Part shown: one piece after another, positions 7,308 to 7,781 of the stretch
Layout: every line of letters starts with the position of its first letter
Position numbering within the stretch: position 1 is the stretch's first letter
Assembly (NCBI GenBank): GCA_027007615.1
Contig: JALTFB010000040.1
Location: 1 to 7,781, forward strand
Reading direction: 5' to 3'
Source: Candidatus Shapirobacteria bacterium
GTDB lineage: Bacteria > Patescibacteriota > Microgenomatia > UBA12405 > UBA6130
DNA length: 7,781 nt
The notes under the pieces: generated by a model
Told to the model about the DNA's origin: nothing
The model's database searches: none
The model's input: the letters and a program-made list of their open reading frames with translations, nothing else
Translations under genes and position numbers: made by a program

Positions 7308-7781
7308 CTCGATGTTTTAAGGGCAAGGTGGCGCTGGCTCGGGTTTCTCGGATAGCGACAACCTTCATCTTGCCCGCCCATTTTGCCTCTTCGTCCAATT
7401 TTTCCGCCAGCCGCTGCAAGAGGATAGTCAGTTCATCATCGCCGACCTTTTCCGGCTTTACCAAGACGCGAATCTCACGGCCGGCTTGGTAAATGGCCAC
7501 ATCAGCAATACCCTCCACCTGTTTAACTTTTTCTTCAATCTCCGTCAATCTTTTAACGTAGTTTTCATAAGCCTGATAACGGGCGCCGGGCCGCGAGGCT
7601 GAAGCGGCGTCGGCCATCCAAACAATGACTGATTCCAGCGACGAGAATTCCTGGTCTTCATGGTGCTCGGCAATGGCGTTAAGGATGGGTTTCGGCAAAT
7701 TAAAGCGCTTGAGGAAGTCTAGGCCAACCTGGACGTGGCCGCCCTCGCCTTGGGGAATAACTTTGCCGATGTCATGCAGCA
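7297..7781 (-). CDS. rny: Ribonuclease Y, C-terminal part (partial, 5' end beyond the window)
   Basis: RNase Y is a membrane-anchored endoribonuclease that starts mRNA decay in many bacteria lacking RNase E. About 160 C-terminal residues are visible, and the frame stays open to the right edge. The HD metal-binding motif LHDIGK (7779-7762) opens the fragment, followed by GGHVQVGLDFLKRFNLP, the AIAEHHED motif, ESVIVWMADAASASRPGAR, YVKRLTEIEEKV, the AIYQAGREIRVLVKPEKV strand region and KVVAIRETRA. These match the HD and C-terminal domains of B. subtilis RNase Y almost block for block. The N-terminal membrane anchor, coiled coil and KH domain are missing only because the window ends. After RETRA the family normally ends within about five residues (VEYAK), whereas this protein adds SATLPLKHRVDS; the last codons of this tail contain the -35 box of the HU promoter. 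Confidence 0.95.
   Translation of the reverse strand, partial: LHDIGKVIPQGEGGHVQVGLDFLKRFNLPKPILNAIAEHHEDQEFSSLESVIVWMADAASASRPGARYQAYENYVKRLTEIEEKVKQVEGIADVAIYQAGREIRVLVKPEKVGDDELTILLQRLAEKLDEEAKWAGKMKVVAIRETRASATLPLKHRVDS

Noticed and set aside
7297..7698. A complete 133-residue gene starting at TTG 7698
   Set aside because: The frame continues open to 7781 with the RNase Y HD motif LHDIGK, so this is only the tail of rny.

Overview
The window reads as a chromosomal segment of a bacterium with a compact genome, most likely from the Candidate Phyla Radiation (Patescibacteria). The reasons are a 23S rRNA that departs from the bacterial consensus at many normally fixed positions and carries both a shortened arm and an inserted segment, a four-domain S1 protein, a signal-peptide/coiled-coil/SpoIID protein of a kind common in that group, and intergenic gaps of 0 to about 45 bases. 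This placement is an inference; the phylum or class cannot be read from the window. All genes read normally with the standard code, and every visible stop is TAA or TAG.

Layout. Bases 1-1070 (+) are the 3' third of a 23S rRNA, followed after about 25 bases by 5S rRNA (1096-1209). Directly behind the 5S, on the same strand, lie ribosomal protein S1 (1237-2334) and elongation factor P (2346-2903), both with clear Shine-Dalgarno sequences. Convergent to these, with a 3-base gap, is an exported coiled-coil SpoIID/LytB-type cell-wall protein (2907-4643, -). A 45-base divergent promoter region separates it from the RNase P RNA gene (4689-4982, +). The RNase P RNA abuts the stop codon of an AI-2E-family membrane transporter (4983-5975, -). 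Upstream of that on the minus strand are miaA (5999-6988), an HU-family DNA-binding protein (6994-7272) and the 3' end of the RNase Y gene (7297-7781, cut by the window edge).

How the genes fit together. The left half is translation machinery: rRNA, S1, and EF-P for polyproline stalls. RNase P, MiaA (tRNA A37 prenylation) and RNase Y (mRNA decay) are RNA-processing functions. The SpoIID-like protein and the AI-2E-family protein are envelope functions. The two SD-led genes are those behind the rRNA operon. HU, and less clearly the AI-2E and SpoIID genes, have -10 elements placed so that transcription would start on the A of the ATG, suggesting leaderless mRNAs.

I found no CRISPR array, transposon, phage or defence gene, and no new multi-gene system. 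The most notable content is in the 23S rRNA: a mitochondrion-like helix 69 loop, a collapsed helix 78 in the L1 stalk, an inserted segment of about 80 bases in domain V, swapped base pairs at the foot of helix 89, and A at positions equivalent to E. coli 2056/2057. E. coli numbering was assigned by eye against remembered consensus.
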